Source of the DNA: Larix kaempferi
Taxonomy: Eukaryota > Streptophyta > Pinopsida > Pinales > Pinaceae
Assembly (NCBI GenBank): GCA_027924585.1
Contig: BSBM01001025.1
Coordinates: 62,001 to 126,000, forward strand
Direction: 5' to 3'
Length of the DNA stretch: 64,000 nucleotides
Shown here: positions 30,737-42,186 of the stretch, one piece after another
Layout: the number at the start of each line of letters is the position of its first letter
How positions within the stretch are numbered: position 1 is the stretch's first letter
Notes under the pieces: generated by a model
The model's database searches: none
The model's input: only the letters and a program-made list of their open reading frames with translations
Told to the model about the DNA's origin: nothing
Made by a program: the position numbers and the translations under genes

Positions 30737-32692
30737 ATGGAGCCATCTCACCCAAACGTGCTCACACCCTTCAACTATTTCGATTGGAAGGCAGAAATGG
30801 TGATTTTGCTGAGATCCAAGGGTCTCTACAGAATCACGATGGGCACTGAGGTTGAGCCAAACTCAGCTGTGGAGAAATCCAAGTTTTTTAACAGAATGGA
30901 TGAGGCATTTGGCCTCCTTTGTCTCAGCATTTCGAGAGACCTCCTGTTTCATGTAGAAAGTCTAGCAACTCCAAATGAAGTGTGGCTCAAGCTTGAGACA
31001 CTGTTTGGAAAGACTGATGAGATGAGAGGCCACCAGCTCGAAAATGAGCTTGTCTCACTGAGCCCAGGGAATTTCGATTCCATCCAGGACTTCTTCACCA
31101 AGTTCAAGAACTTGGTCTTGCAGATCAGACAATGTGGCATAGAGAAGAAAGAAGAACAGTTGGTGTTGTCCATTCTCTCCAAATTGGGTTCTGAATACTC
31201 AGTTTTTGTGTCTTCCTTCAACTCCACAAGGCTCACAGTTAGAGGTTGGAAGATGCCATCTTTGGCTGACTTCATGGAGATGCTAACTCAAGAGCAAGAC
31301 AAGCTGGTCTTGATGGGCTCCATCAAGCAAAAAGACCAAGTTCTTGCAGCTGGAGATTCGAAATATGGAAGAGGCAAGCAAAAACCAAAGGGGCCGAAAC
31401 CTCAAGAGAAGAAGATGAAGGAGAAGAAGCATTCAAGTGATGAAAGCTCAAGTTCAAGTGATGAAGATTCAAAAGTCAAGAAGATGAAGAGCAAGAAAGA
31501 GAAGCCCAAATGTGGTTATGGCAGAGGTTCTCACAATGAAAAATCATATTTCAGAAAGAAGATAGACATTCTAACCAAGCTACTTGAAGAACATAACATT
31601 GATGTTCCAGATTTTGCAAGAAGAGAAGAAGCCAAGCTCTCTTTGGAACAAGATCATTGCCTCTATGCCACATGCAAAGGTAAAAAGCTCTATGATTTGG
31701 GTGAAAGAGCCAAATATTTTTCTGATATCTCTGTTTCTGATTTACATTCTGATATATCAGATTCAGAAAAATCAGTCTCTTCCCTGAAAGAATCTCCATC
31801 CAGTTCACCGAAGCTTTCTCCCAATACTAGTAATTTTTCACTAGTTTTTGACATGCCTTCTGAAAGCTCTTTCCCACTTCAATCATATCTTTCATATTCT
31901 GATATGGAAGATAATATGCAGGCTGATATACAGGTTATGACAGCCATCAAACCATTTCCCCAACCATCGGATGCCCAAAAGACCACACAAACCCCAAGTT
32001 CTACAGTTGGAAAATCTCACAATTTTATTGTTTCCAAAACTGTGTCACTGATCTATCTTGGTTTTATGTCTTGCATATCATTCCTTGGTTGGACAGCCAT
32101 GTCATTGGCTATCATGGGACTGCTGTTCCACATGTCTGGACCTGATCTTACCACCTATGGTTCAAAACTCAAGTCTCCAGACCCTTCAAGTTTGCTCAAC
32201 TGTCAGTGTGATCCAGTTACACACACTTCTCTTACTGTAAAACCATTCGATCATGGAGACATTATACCTCTAGTTTTTGCTGCTCCATATGGCTCCTATT
32301 CTGATATATCAGAGCCACATGATCTCTATTACAGATTTGGGAAGGTGCTACATCAGTTCGGAAGGAAGATTCATGGTTTGATTTGCCATGTGGAAGCTCC
32401 TCAAAATGCAGATTTTGTTGAGATTTTTGATGTTCTTTGGGAAGGATTTTGCAGAGATATCTTTTCCATTATTGATCATGTATTCATATCAGAGTATGTA
32501 TGCAGCAAGAAGCATTCTTATAATGCTCCCCCATCATCAAATGATGAGATTCAAGGAGCCTTCCAACATGTTTTTTTCCTACAAAACATTGAAGAATTGG
32601 TGCATGATCATGACATCCACAACATCTTCACCAAGTATTTCAGCAAGAAGTTGTTCATTCAACTCATTCAAGTGAAGAACAAGACCTGTTGA
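30737..32692 (+). CDS. Copia-C hybrid protein: copia gag + unknown middle + RNase H tail (651 aa)
   Basis: The first ATG of a frame open from 30683 is at 30737 (MEPSHPNVLTPFNYFDWKAE). Residues ~1-210 are a UBN2-type copia gag clearly related to that of Copia-B (LETLFGKTDEMRGHQLENEL; GWKMPSLADFMEM). Residues ~225-255 are Lys/Glu/Ser-rich. The zinc knuckle is degenerate: C259 and H266 remain, but the other Cys positions are G262 and Y271. Residues ~270-630 match nothing I know and include Ser-rich stretches and one hydrophobic segment at about 436-466 (SLIYLGFMSCISFLGW onward). The C-terminus, DIHNIFTKYFSKKLF, is the last part of copia RNase H. PR, IN and RT are absent. No stop or frameshift interrupts it, in keeping with recent insertion or with a coding role for the non-autonomous element. 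Confidence 0.8.
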   Translation: MEPSHPNVLTPFNYFDWKAEMVILLRSKGLYRITMGTEVEPNSAVEKSKFFNRMDEAFGLLCLSISRDLLFHVESLATPNEVWLKLETLFGKTDEMRGHQLENELVSLSPGNFDSIQDFFTKFKNLVLQIRQCGIEKKEEQLVLSILSKLGSEYSVFVSSFNSTRLTVRGWKMPSLADFMEMLTQEQDKLVLMGSIKQKDQVLAAGDSKYGRGKQKPKGPKPQEKKMKEKKHSSDESSSSSDEDSKVKKMKSKKEKPKCGYGRGSHNEKSYFRKKIDILTKLLEEHNIDVPDFARREEAKLSLEQDHCLYATCKGKKLYDLGERAKYFSDISVSDLHSDISDSEKSVSSLKESPSSSPKLSPNTSNFSLVFDMPSESSFPLQSYLSYSDMEDNMQADIQVMTAIKPFPQPSDAQKTTQTPSSTVGKSHNFIVSKTVSLIYLGFMSCISFLGWTAMSLAIMGLLFHMSGPDLTTYGSKLKSPDPSSLLNCQCDPVTHTSLTVKPFDHGDIIPLVFAAPYGSYSDISEPHDLYYRFGKVLHQFGRKIHGLICHVEAPQNADFVEIFDVLWEGFCRDIFSIIDHVFISEYVCSKKHSYNAPPSSNDEIQGAFQHVFFLQNIEELVHDHDIHNIFTKYFSKKLFIQLIQVKNKTC

Positions 32693-32869
32693 AGACCTTT
32701 TGATCATCTCTGTATCATGTCCATTCTTGAGGGAGGATTTTTCCCATGTGGTTTTGCCTCTTTCCTCATTTTACATGGACAAATAAATTTTATGATGTAA
32801 AAGGTGACTTGAGCCTAGTTGCCAAGGCCTTAATTTTTGATATTTCACTAAGTCTAGCTTAAGGGGGGG
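32693..32869 (+). other. Copia-C 3' UTR and polypurine tract
   Basis: Resembles the Copia-B tail in layout and ends gcttaaggggggg directly before the 3' LTR. Confidence 0.8.
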
Positions 32870-33572
32870 TGTTAGAACATTTTTCCACCTATGTACATTA
32901 ATCATTTATTAATGATGATTAATTAGCCCAAGTGATTAATGATTACATCCCTAAGTTGATTAGTTGGTAAATGGTCAAATTATCATGAACTGGTTAGCAA
33001 TGTGAACAAGTGCTGAGTCAAACCAGCTTTGTGGAGCGCTCCCCAGGACAATTAATGCACTCAACATGCCTAGAGCGCCCTCCTCAGGTCATTTAATGCA
33101 CTCAGCATGCTTCTCTTCTACCTAGGGCGCATTTGCTCACTTTGTGGACAATCTTGCCTTGTTTTGTCATATTTTTGACCAATTTTAGACTCCAAACCTC
33201 TAACCAACCAGTTTCTTCACATGTGTGAGGTCACATGGGCCTATCCAGTCATTCCCAGCATTCACACAGCAGATTCGAACCAGTTTGGGATGGTTTGGGA
33301 TATTTTGGTCAACCTAGGGGGGTTTGAGCTATTTCTAAGCTAGATCAGTGTGAACACTCCAGATGGATTCGAATTCTTCCAGATTTGTATATATGGGTGT
33401 TCTTAACCTTTTTTAAGGTTGGACAGTTAATAATATTGACATTATTCACCAATTTGATGTGTATTGTTCTTCATTCATTTAAATTTTTATGCTAATTCTT
33501 GCAAATGTTGTACAATCTTTCACCAGTGAGGAATCCACAGTAGCTAGGTTCAGCTGTGCTTTAGATTTTACA
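32870..33572 (+). repeat. Copia-C 3' LTR
   Basis: 703 bp, tgttagaacatttttccacc ... tttagattttaca, nearly identical to the 5' LTR. Confidence 0.94.
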
Positions 33573-33577
33573 ATTTT

Positions 33578-34202
33578 GCTAAGAGGTGGTGAGCCTCTAC
33601 GTCAGAAATGAAGCAATTATCACAAATTTCTTAAGATCTAAGTTCATTCATTAAACATTCAATGAGATATAAGAACATTTCAGGATTAGAATCGTGCAAG
33701 ATAAGAAAACATTCAACACTGAAATGGTAGAAACTTGAATTACTTTATATTAAAACAATGAAGAAGATACATGATTACCGTGGATATGGGTGTGCATCCT
33801 TCCTCCATTGTCATAAGCTTTCCTTCCTTCACCCTTGCTTTTGAAGAATTTGTGCTCTTTCTCCTCCTCCAGAATCTCTCCAGCATTCCTTTGCTCTTCT
33901 GATTCCTCTTTACCATGCCCCAAAACCTTTCTTATATAGCATTGGGAAATGGGCCTTAGGCTTCTCTTTTAAGTGTGGGATAATCCCCTTTCATGATTTT
34001 AGATCATTTTCACTTAAAAACCCTTTTTTCCATAGTTTTTAGGCTTTTTGCACCACTTAGAATTATTTTAAGCACAATTAATGCATTTCTCAAAGAGGAT
34101 TCATCTCTAAATGAACTTGTGTCATGTCTTCCTACTACAGGTGCATGGTAAACATATGCTTCATCTGTCACATGACTAAGGGTGTCAGTTTGATTGTTAA
34201 CA
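33578..34202 (-). repeat. E LTR, right arm, main part
   Basis: Reverse complement of 28567 to about 29190, with scattered differences. On its own strand it begins tgttaacaatc at 34202. Confidence 0.78.
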
Positions 34203-37200
34203 TTATCTTTGGTTTCTTCATCAATTGAGAATAATACGACATCGTGAAAATCGAAGGAATAGGTATGCAGGATTCGACAGGCATAATGAAACCCTATTCG
34301 ACTTTGTGAAAAATCACGGGAAAACCCTAGACTCGTTCCTACATGTGACCTCGCACCATCAAAACCAATTTATGTATGCATGAAACGAATTGATACAAAT
34401 TGAAATCATTACCTGATACTTGAATTAAGTTGAATTATAAATGTGATACGATCAACAAATGAGATAATAATTCCAAGATGTGTATGTGGAACAGGTGTCA
34501 AGATGTATTGATTCGTGTTTAACGTTTTAAACAATCCAGCTCAAGATTTGGCAGGAAGGAGCTTATACGTGGAGATCAGGCGTACCAATTCATATTTCAG
34601 AAATAGTTTCTCTCCAGATTATAATTAAACAGAGTGAAGTTGCAACGTGGTAACCAAAATGAAACCAAGGTTGTTGATAACATGTGTCCTCATTCGTACT
34701 GTACCATGAATAATAATTCTTCTTAAAGTTTTATCAAAATTAGTGAAGATGTCAAGATTTAGGACCATCTTGACTCAAACCATCACAACATGAAATCATA
34801 TTTACAAACGACATTAATTCCGAAGATCAAAATCAACAATTTGAAGTGATACGATGAATACTCAAAATGAACCAATGTTAAATTAAGAACATCGTATCCA
34901 TCATACAAAAATGATCATTGAACTTTAAGTTTAGAAAAGTCTATCAAAATAAAAATTAGAATCAATGACCATGATATAAGAACTTCATTGATGACTCAAA
35001 TATCCTTCAAAAGCAAGCATCATCCAATATATACAATATTTCAAGAATATGCTCATGTTATTTATCTTACAAAGGCTTTTAGACATGATTAAAATAAATT
35101 GAATGTTTAACATATCTTATAAGGGTTTAATAATATGATATAAATAATTTATTAACCCTAACAACTCATATTTAAACATAACAATGATATCATAAACCAT
35201 GTCTAGTATCAAAGCCAAAATGAAATTGGAAGTAATTACATAAGGAGAAATAATTTACAAATTAAAACAAGTTGATCAAACCAAATTAATAAGCAGCACG
35301 TTATTTTAGATAATATATATGGTCATAATATACAATAATAAGAAATTGATCATATACAATTTATAATTTTAAGAGCTGCAAAAATCATTAATCAACTTAG
35401 TTTGAACTGTCCTCTCACAACCTTAACCTGCTTACCCATTATTCCAAAATTGAGAGTACCTTCATAATCAAAGATTCTGAAGGCACTCTTTAATAATTTT
35501 AATGATTTAAAGAAGTGGGCTGATCAATTTTATTTGAGAAAACAAAAATAGAATTGAGAGGGTTGTTGCCTGCCAACAGTACCGTGTTATTTGTATTTAA
35601 ATGATTGTTATTCTCGATTGGTTACATATGTTTTGGTTATAAAGACTAGATTGTTTATGGAAAGAATTGTTTTATTAAATCTGGGAAGAAATGGTTTGTA
35701 ACCTCTAAATATATTTTGTATGGATTAGTATATCTCACTAATATTCTATAGAATAGAATAAGGGTCTATGTGTGACATTAAATATTTCGTGAAATATTTA
35801 AATAAGGTATTGTACGGAATGTATGCACAGTATACAGATGGAATACATGGAATTAATTGTTTAAATTTCTAAGACGAGAACAAAAAAAGGGAAATTGATT
35901 TCTCTTATCTTTTCATAGATGCACAAAACAGGTTAAATAGAGTATTTATACTTGTTTTTAAATTGATTTCCAATACTCGAGAGAGTTATTTTCTCCTATC
36001 TACTCTATATATAAATGCCATTTATTTTCAGTATGGAAACTTGAATTCTTTTCTATAAAATCTGTATACATTTACCATTTATTTTCGTGATGAACAATTC
36101 GAATTCATTTTTTTCTTTTTGTATGTTTATGCCATTACCTTCGGCATGGGATTTAGAACTCCACAGTCGAGTTTCGACCATTATATTGAAACCAAATCAT
36201 TACAAAAATGATAGAATCAGTCCTAACGCGATTTTCCAGTAAATAAACGTTGTATACAATACGTATACAGGCTAGGGTTTTGTTACCCACTATTTCAGGA
36301 ATACACAGTAAATTTTATTTACATAAACGATTTTGAAAATTAAAAATGAATGAAAATTTATTTAGATAGTAACACTGTGTATATATTTATGCCTGAATAG
36401 AAACTGGAAATAGAGTTCAAAAGCACAGTAAACAAATTTTGTAAACGAAATCATGCTAGGATTCACATTTCATAACTATTATGAATATAAAGGAATTATG
36501 TAAAAAAAATTAATGGCGAATCAAAAGCTAATTCATTTCCATTCAAAGGATTGCAGCCCTAACATTAAACCTCGATAAACACTTCTGAGACAGAGTTTAA
36601 GTGACCAACAAATTTTTCTTATAGGCCGTCTTGGAAACTTATATTAACTCATCAACGTATATCTATTTATACAAGTCTTGCACTGCTTTATGAGTTACAT
36701 TTTCAGGTCATAAAGACATTTCACCAAGTTTAGCTTTGTGCTATAGAAAAAAAGGTCGACGACCATTTTTCAGTTCGAGCTAGACAGTAAGGAAAACAAA
36801 ACCCTAACTAAAGTACTTTTCCTAACATTTTAGTAACTCAGCCCCCACTAACTGGTTAAACCACACCCAAGGCTTACGGGTTGGAGAGTTACCTGGAAAG
36901 CTGTGAGAACCATTTCTCATCCTTGTTTTCTTAGTGTCGGTTATGCGATTTACCCCGAGTGCTTACATCCTTCTCCTTCTTAGCTACACGGGTAAATAAA
37001 CTAGGTTAATATCGGTAATAATTTACGTTGACAGAATCATTAACACAAAATACATTCGGTTAATACCACACGTTACCTGTGAATAGAGCAAAGGCGTAGT
37101 AGTGCTTTGACCACATGTACAAAGAAAACCAATGACGAAGTTAGACGTTGTATAAGGTTTAACAAACGGTTGAAGTGATAAAGTTGAAAAGTAGAGATGA

Positions 37201-38889
37201 TAAGTTTTTCTTACCTATGTGTGCATGGGTGATCCACCGAGATCCTCCCATTTATGTTTCATTGGCTCATAATAGAGTTGAGCCCTTCTACCTTTGCTCA
37301 AGGCGTGAACCTTCTGCACAGAGCAAAAGCACTCTGTGTAGACCCTGTCGTAGCAAGAATGAAAAGTCTTGAAGACAACAATACCTACCAAATGCTGTAG
37401 TTACCGGGACTGAAAGGTAGATTTCACCTCTGAAACTGGTGATTACGAATTTAATGCTAAGTCAAGTGTGGTTGATGGGAGCGAAAAACACAACGATTTA
37501 ACATCAACATCAATGGCATAGATGTCTCATGGATTCCCATGAACCAGTGCTGGATCACAATCAATGGTAGGAATCTACTTGTGAAATTAATAAGTCTAAA
37601 GCTAGTACTCAGTACGCCACTTAACGTGGCATCACACTTTTAAGGCTCGACTGTGAGTGGGGTACTTCATAGATGGAGTCGGCCAGCTAGAACCTCCTTG
37701 ACTCAAGCATCAAACACATATGTGTTGGGAACCTTAAGCGTTGTCGATTGTATAGCCCACTTGCCACAATGGCATCCATATTCCATGGTTTAAAACGTAG
37801 GATTTATAAAGGTTTAACCTGCATGGCACTACCTCATAACCAATGCAATTACACTCGTGACCTTGGTCAACCAATTGCTTTATTACCATGCAAGTTATAT
37901 CATATTTGGTATGTTTATTACGTAGCACATATTTCACTTTTTCATAGTGCATGAGAACCCTTGGATAATACGTTGGGGGATCGAAATTGCATAAGTGTTC
38001 TAACTACGCGGTTATATTGTTAAACCATTAAACATGTTGGATTGACAACCTAAGTAGAGCTTGGTTATAATATATATATATATGATACCTTTATAATCCA
38101 AGATCCATAGTACTTGGTTAACATATATGTATGTTTCTTGTGAAATCAAGCTATACCATGCGTGGTTATAATAGATATATATATCGCATGTAAAATAAAG
38201 ACTTAGAATGCTTGGTTAAATGCGTAAGTATTGTATTTATAACTTAGGTTAATACTAATGTCAATTTTGTATTGCATACAGAGGATAGGTGGTATCATAT
38301 TTGCATTGCTTAGTTGGAAAACAAGTGTTCACAAAACATTTGAGTGGCTTATGTTATAATCTATGTCATATAAAATGGATATATTACATTTTCTTATACT
38401 CCATAGGTTTATAATACCTTTATAATTGATGATTAATATATTGGTGGGATTGTAATGTGTATTCCATGTGATTGTTAATAATACATGGGGGTAGTGTATT
38501 AGAATCACATTTATAATCTAGGAACTTTATAACGTTGGGATTATATTTGTATACAAATTATATAATTTGTATTATGTTTGTATTCATTTTGTTATAGATC
38601 GTAAACAAGTATATGCCTAAGTTACACATTAATGTGCATAGTTACATAGGGATAAACATAGGGCATGTTTTCAGTTGGAATTCATAATTATATCAACATA
38701 ATCCTTAATCTAAGAGTATTACTCATTTAAATATAAGTTAAGAAAACTTTGAGTACATTAGTTTCCACGCCACTGCGAATTTCAGGTCATATAGGAATAA
38801 TCACAATAAATTAACATAGTATTAAGATAGTGGTTATGGTCGTTGGACCTTTATAAAAAATTTAAAAAAAATTGGTGAAGAGGCATGAC
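34203..38889. other. AT-rich non-coding region
   Basis: 4.7 kb without a supported gene. Frames at 37175-37372 and 37748-37954 are short, motif-free and probably chance. It includes (TA)n-like runs near 38068-38083 and 38170-38182 in similar contexts (ggttataata). Because the G2 primer-binding site follows at 38894, the right end is probably the G2 5' LTR (ending ggcatgaca at 38889), but its start cannot be placed as no second LTR is in the window. Confidence 0.5.
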
Positions 38890-38893
38890 AAAT

Positions 38894-38910
38894 TGGTATC
38901 ATAGCCACGG
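38894..38910 (+). other. G2 primer-binding site
   Basis: tggtatcatagccacgg, four bases after ggcatgaca. An initiator-Met-like PBS with one change from the common tggtatcagagc. Confidence 0.7.
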
Positions 38911-39143
38911 TTACAACACTAGGACCTTTAAGCTCGCTTACATTAAATACTGCTTTATAAAAAAAAGTATTATGTATCTTACTATTATTTATTTAATGAA
39001 CATATGTATTTTATGTTGTCTAACAATTAGCTATTTATCACACATAGACAAAAGTGTGGGCTGAAAATGGGAAATAGCTGAAAATGAATTCTGCAGATCA
39101 AGAGGGAAGGATTGTTGTGGAAACATCTAGTCAGTGAGGAGAA

Positions 39144-40319
39144 ATGGATAGTAGGAAGGGAAGAAATATGGACTCTCCACAAGGAGAAACAACGTCTAGT
39201 GAAATGATGGAAATTGTAAAAAGTATTAAAGCTGAGCTGCTAAGCATTAAGGAAGATAATATTAATAATTTTGAGGAACAACGAGAGATTAACACTATTC
39301 TGCTCCAAAATATGACTGAGAAAGAAAACAGTCATATACCAACACAAGAATAACAACATGCATAAAATTCAGTGACAAAAAGAAATTCCAAATTTAAGAC
39401 TGCTCCTCCAAGAAATTCTGTGAGTTATAATATGGATATCAGCAACAAAGAGTCACTTGGTGGAGACTCCAAAGAGTTTTTTCCTAAAAATAAAAGGAAA
39501 ACTAGAAAAAATGAATCAATTACACTCAGAATTGAGGAAAATCAAGCCTCCTACCTTCAATGGGAAAATTAAGACTAGAGAAGAGAATGAGCTGTGGCTT
39601 AGGGACATGGAGAAATATTTGCAAATGTTTGATTATTCTAGTCTCATAAAAGCAAGAATTGTTATTTTCAATCTGCAAGGGAAAGCTTCAGCATGCGGTG
39701 GGATGATCTTAAGCTCACAAATGCTATCAATGAGAAAAAAGGTGAAATGGAAAGTTTTTGCAACATTCTTTAAACAGAAATAGTTGTCTGAAAGGTACTA
39801 TGACAAGAAAGTAAAAGAATTTTACAACCTAAAATTGGGACAACAAACTATGGAGGAATTAATCAACAAATTTCTAGAATTACTCAAGTATGTTCCCTAT
39901 ATTCAAGATGAAAAGGTCAGAATTCAACGTTTCTTGAATTGTCTACCTTTTAGTTTCAAAGATCGGATAGAGTTTGATGATACAAAGACATTGGAAGATG
40001 CTTTCAGAAAGGATAGACTGTGCTTTGAATAGAGTCAGAATAAGGCTGAAGTATCTAAAAGGTGGAATGAAAAGAATAAAACAAAGTCTGAAATTAGGCA
40101 GAAGGATCATAAGCCCAATCATTTTAAAAATCAAGCTATGCATGCACCCTTCAGCAACAAGTTCGATGGCAGTAAATCACAATCAAACTTTGTTCCACCA
40201 AGTAAGAAGATGAACACTGAAAGTAAAAGAAAACCGGAAGACACACCATCTAAACCACCAATCAAATGTTGGGGTTGTGGAGAAAATCATAGATGGTATG
40301 AATGTACTCATCGAAAGTA
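39144..40319 (+). pseudogene. G2 gag with zinc knuckle
   Basis: ATG at 39144, then an acidic helical N-terminus. A frameshift near 39480 moves it to the frame reading LRKIKPPTFNGKIKTREENE and WLRDMEKYLQMFDYSSLIKA. A stop at 39781 is followed by SERYYDKKVKEFYNLKLGQQ and EELINKFLELLKYVPYI, typical of gypsy capsid domains. The knuckle CWGCGENHRWYEC lies at about 40267-40305. Stops at 39349, 39781 and 40030 break it. Confidence 0.8.
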
Positions 40320-41288
40320 GAAAAATAAATCAGTGCATAACCTGCAAGAGGATTCTATAGTTCAATATGTAGCAAGGAGTCCAAAAATCTATGCTGCATT
40401 GAACAATCGACAAGCAAAACATCAAGCCTCTATATCGAGGTTGAAGGTATGATTTCCGGGACACCTGTGTCTATATTAATTTATTCAGGCGAGTGTAAAA
40501 GCTATATATACCAAAAAATTTGTGAGTCTTGCAAGTTAAGAAAAAACAAATTTATGTAGCCTTGACTGGTTCAAATGGCCATAGGAGCAAAAAGAAAAGT
40601 TTTCGAAGCAGTAAATCAATGTCTTTAAAAGTTAAGTGAATCTTACACTAGTACAGATTTAAATGTTTTTCCATTGGGATCTTATGATTTACTTATCGGT
40701 ATGGATTGGCTGGAGAAACATAGAACTATCCTATATTGTTATCAGAAGTCTGTTACTTTTGTGAATAATGATGGGAAGTTCGAACAGATTCAAGGAATAG
40801 TAAGGACAGTAAAATTAAGGAAAATGTTTGCACTTCAATTGAAAAGGAATGCACAAAAGGGGTGTAAATTATATGTTGTTCACTTAGTAGAAAATCTGAA
40901 AAATAAAGTTTCAGATTTAACAAAACACCCCTATGTTGGTTGAATTTGAAGACATGTTTCCCGAGGAAATTCCTGAGTTACCACCCAAGAGAGAAATTGA
41001 TTTTACAATAGACCTGTCTCCAGGAGCAGTACCTATTTATAAGGCACCTTATCGGATGAGTACTCCCGAATTGATAGAATTGAAAGTGCAATTGCAGGAG
41101 TTGTTAGAAAAAGGTTACATCTTCCCAAGTGTATCCCCGTGGGGAGCACCAGTGATCTTTGTACATAAGAAGGATGGTACTTTCTGACTATGTATAGATT
41201 ATAGAAAGCTAAATAAATTAACAATAAAAAATCAGTATCCTTTGCCGAGGATTGATGATTTGTTGGATTAGGTTGGAGGTGCTACTAT
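40320..41288 (+). pseudogene. G2 protease/RT N-terminal part
   Basis: The stretch to about 40670 is a badly decayed protease. 40674-40943 gives GSYDLLIGMDWLEKHRTILY (end of PR), and 40933-41187 in another frame gives [40 protein letters not shown], a TGA, then LCIDYRKLNKLTIKNQYPLP. These are the chromovirus RT hallmarks. The sequence is cut at 41288 before the catalytic motif. Confidence 0.85.
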
Positions 41289-42186
41289 TGTAATACCCCC
41301 ATTTTAACCCTTATGCTATATTGGCTTTTATGTAAATATTGTGTACATGCGATGTTTGTTTCCCTAGCATGGAGATCAAGGCCAAGGCCCTACTAGTGTA
41401 TGCTCGTATTTTATTTAAAATGGACAAGTATTTGATATTTTGCTATCCACGTGCTATTAAGCCATGGAGCATTGTGAAATGATGTAAATATTTAATATTG
41501 CAATAAAATACTAAAACTGGCTATGGAAGCAACTAATGAGAAGGGGACATGTGTATTCCACTAGGGAGTGGTGAGGGGGTTGCAGGGTTGAACCATATGA
41601 TACCAAATGTCATCTTGAGAACCCATTTGACTTTCCTTGTTGACATTTAATTCTGTTGTAAGGAAGTGGTTGAAGAAATTAGTCCATGGCTTCAATGGAG
41701 CATGGGCAGCCCAGAAATTCGTATGGCAGGTATGGGCTTTGTTTTTCTTGACTCACAAGTAACTCTACCTCATGGGAATTCGTTCTTCCTCATTCCCATT
41801 CAATTGTTGAACACCCAAGCTTCAGTTTTCATCCATCACGCAGACTAAATAGTAAAAAAAACAGAAATCACAACTTTGCAATAACCCACGTTTTGAAGTG
41901 CCATAAACGGCCAGAATTTCGTGTTGACAATAAAATCCAATGGGGGATCCATAGACATTAACCTTGGGGAGAATTTGAGAGTATTTGAAGCGCATAAATA
42001 CATAGGAAAACCCAGTTTTGATAGCCAAAAAATCCAATTACGGGATTGAGTTATTTGGCCATCGAATTGAGAAAATCCAAGTGTGAATGTTTGAATAGAG
42101 GATTGGATTGATTGATAAACCCAGTGAAGGATAGAATCTCATGAAATTAGCAGCTGTACCTTTCTATTCCCACCCTAAAGATGTAG
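41289..42186 (+). other. LTR-like segment beginning tgtaatacccccat
   Basis: Starts abruptly inside the G2 RT with a sequence typical of plant gypsy LTR starts. The downstream half of G2 does not reappear at its end, and no target duplication was found. A solo or truncated LTR is likely. The short frame 41666-41848 has no recognisable domain. Confidence 0.4.

Larger units (their letters stand above)
29759..33572 (+). mobile_element. Copia-C: young non-autonomous copia element with one intact ORF
   Basis: LTRs of 703 bp each at 29759-30461 and 32870-33572, differing at about six positions by eye, and a perfect target duplication atttt at 29754-29758 and 33573-33577. PBS and polypurine tract are intact. 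The interior is only 2.4 kb: one reading frame with gag at the start and a vestige of RNase H at the end but no PR, IN or RT. It would need enzymes from another copia element. Low LTR divergence indicates recent insertion. Confidence 0.94.
28567..34202. mobile_element. E: two inverted LTRs of one gypsy-type family with a short loop, split by Copia-C
   Basis: The + strand LTR at 28567-29251 has an inverted, slightly diverged copy formed by about 29731-29758 plus 33578-34202 (continuous once Copia-C is removed). The approximately 480 bp between them begins with a PBS-like tggcgactccactg. The arrangement could be a fold-back derivative, two independent insertions, or an inversion. No coding sequence is recognisable. 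Confidence 0.75.
38894..41288 (+). mobile_element. G2: truncated Ty3/gypsy (chromovirus-like) element
   Basis: PBS at 38894, gag from 39144, zinc knuckle at about 40267, a protease-to-RT region from 40674, and the first third of RT to 41288. There the sequence changes abruptly to LTR-like tgtaataccccc. The rest of RT, RNase H, IN and the 3' LTR are not in the window. Frameshifts and stops show it is dead. Confidence 0.8.

Noticed and set aside
37175-37954. Short + strand frames as host gene exons
   Set aside because: No splice-site-consistent series, no protein motif, and composition like the AT-rich surroundings.
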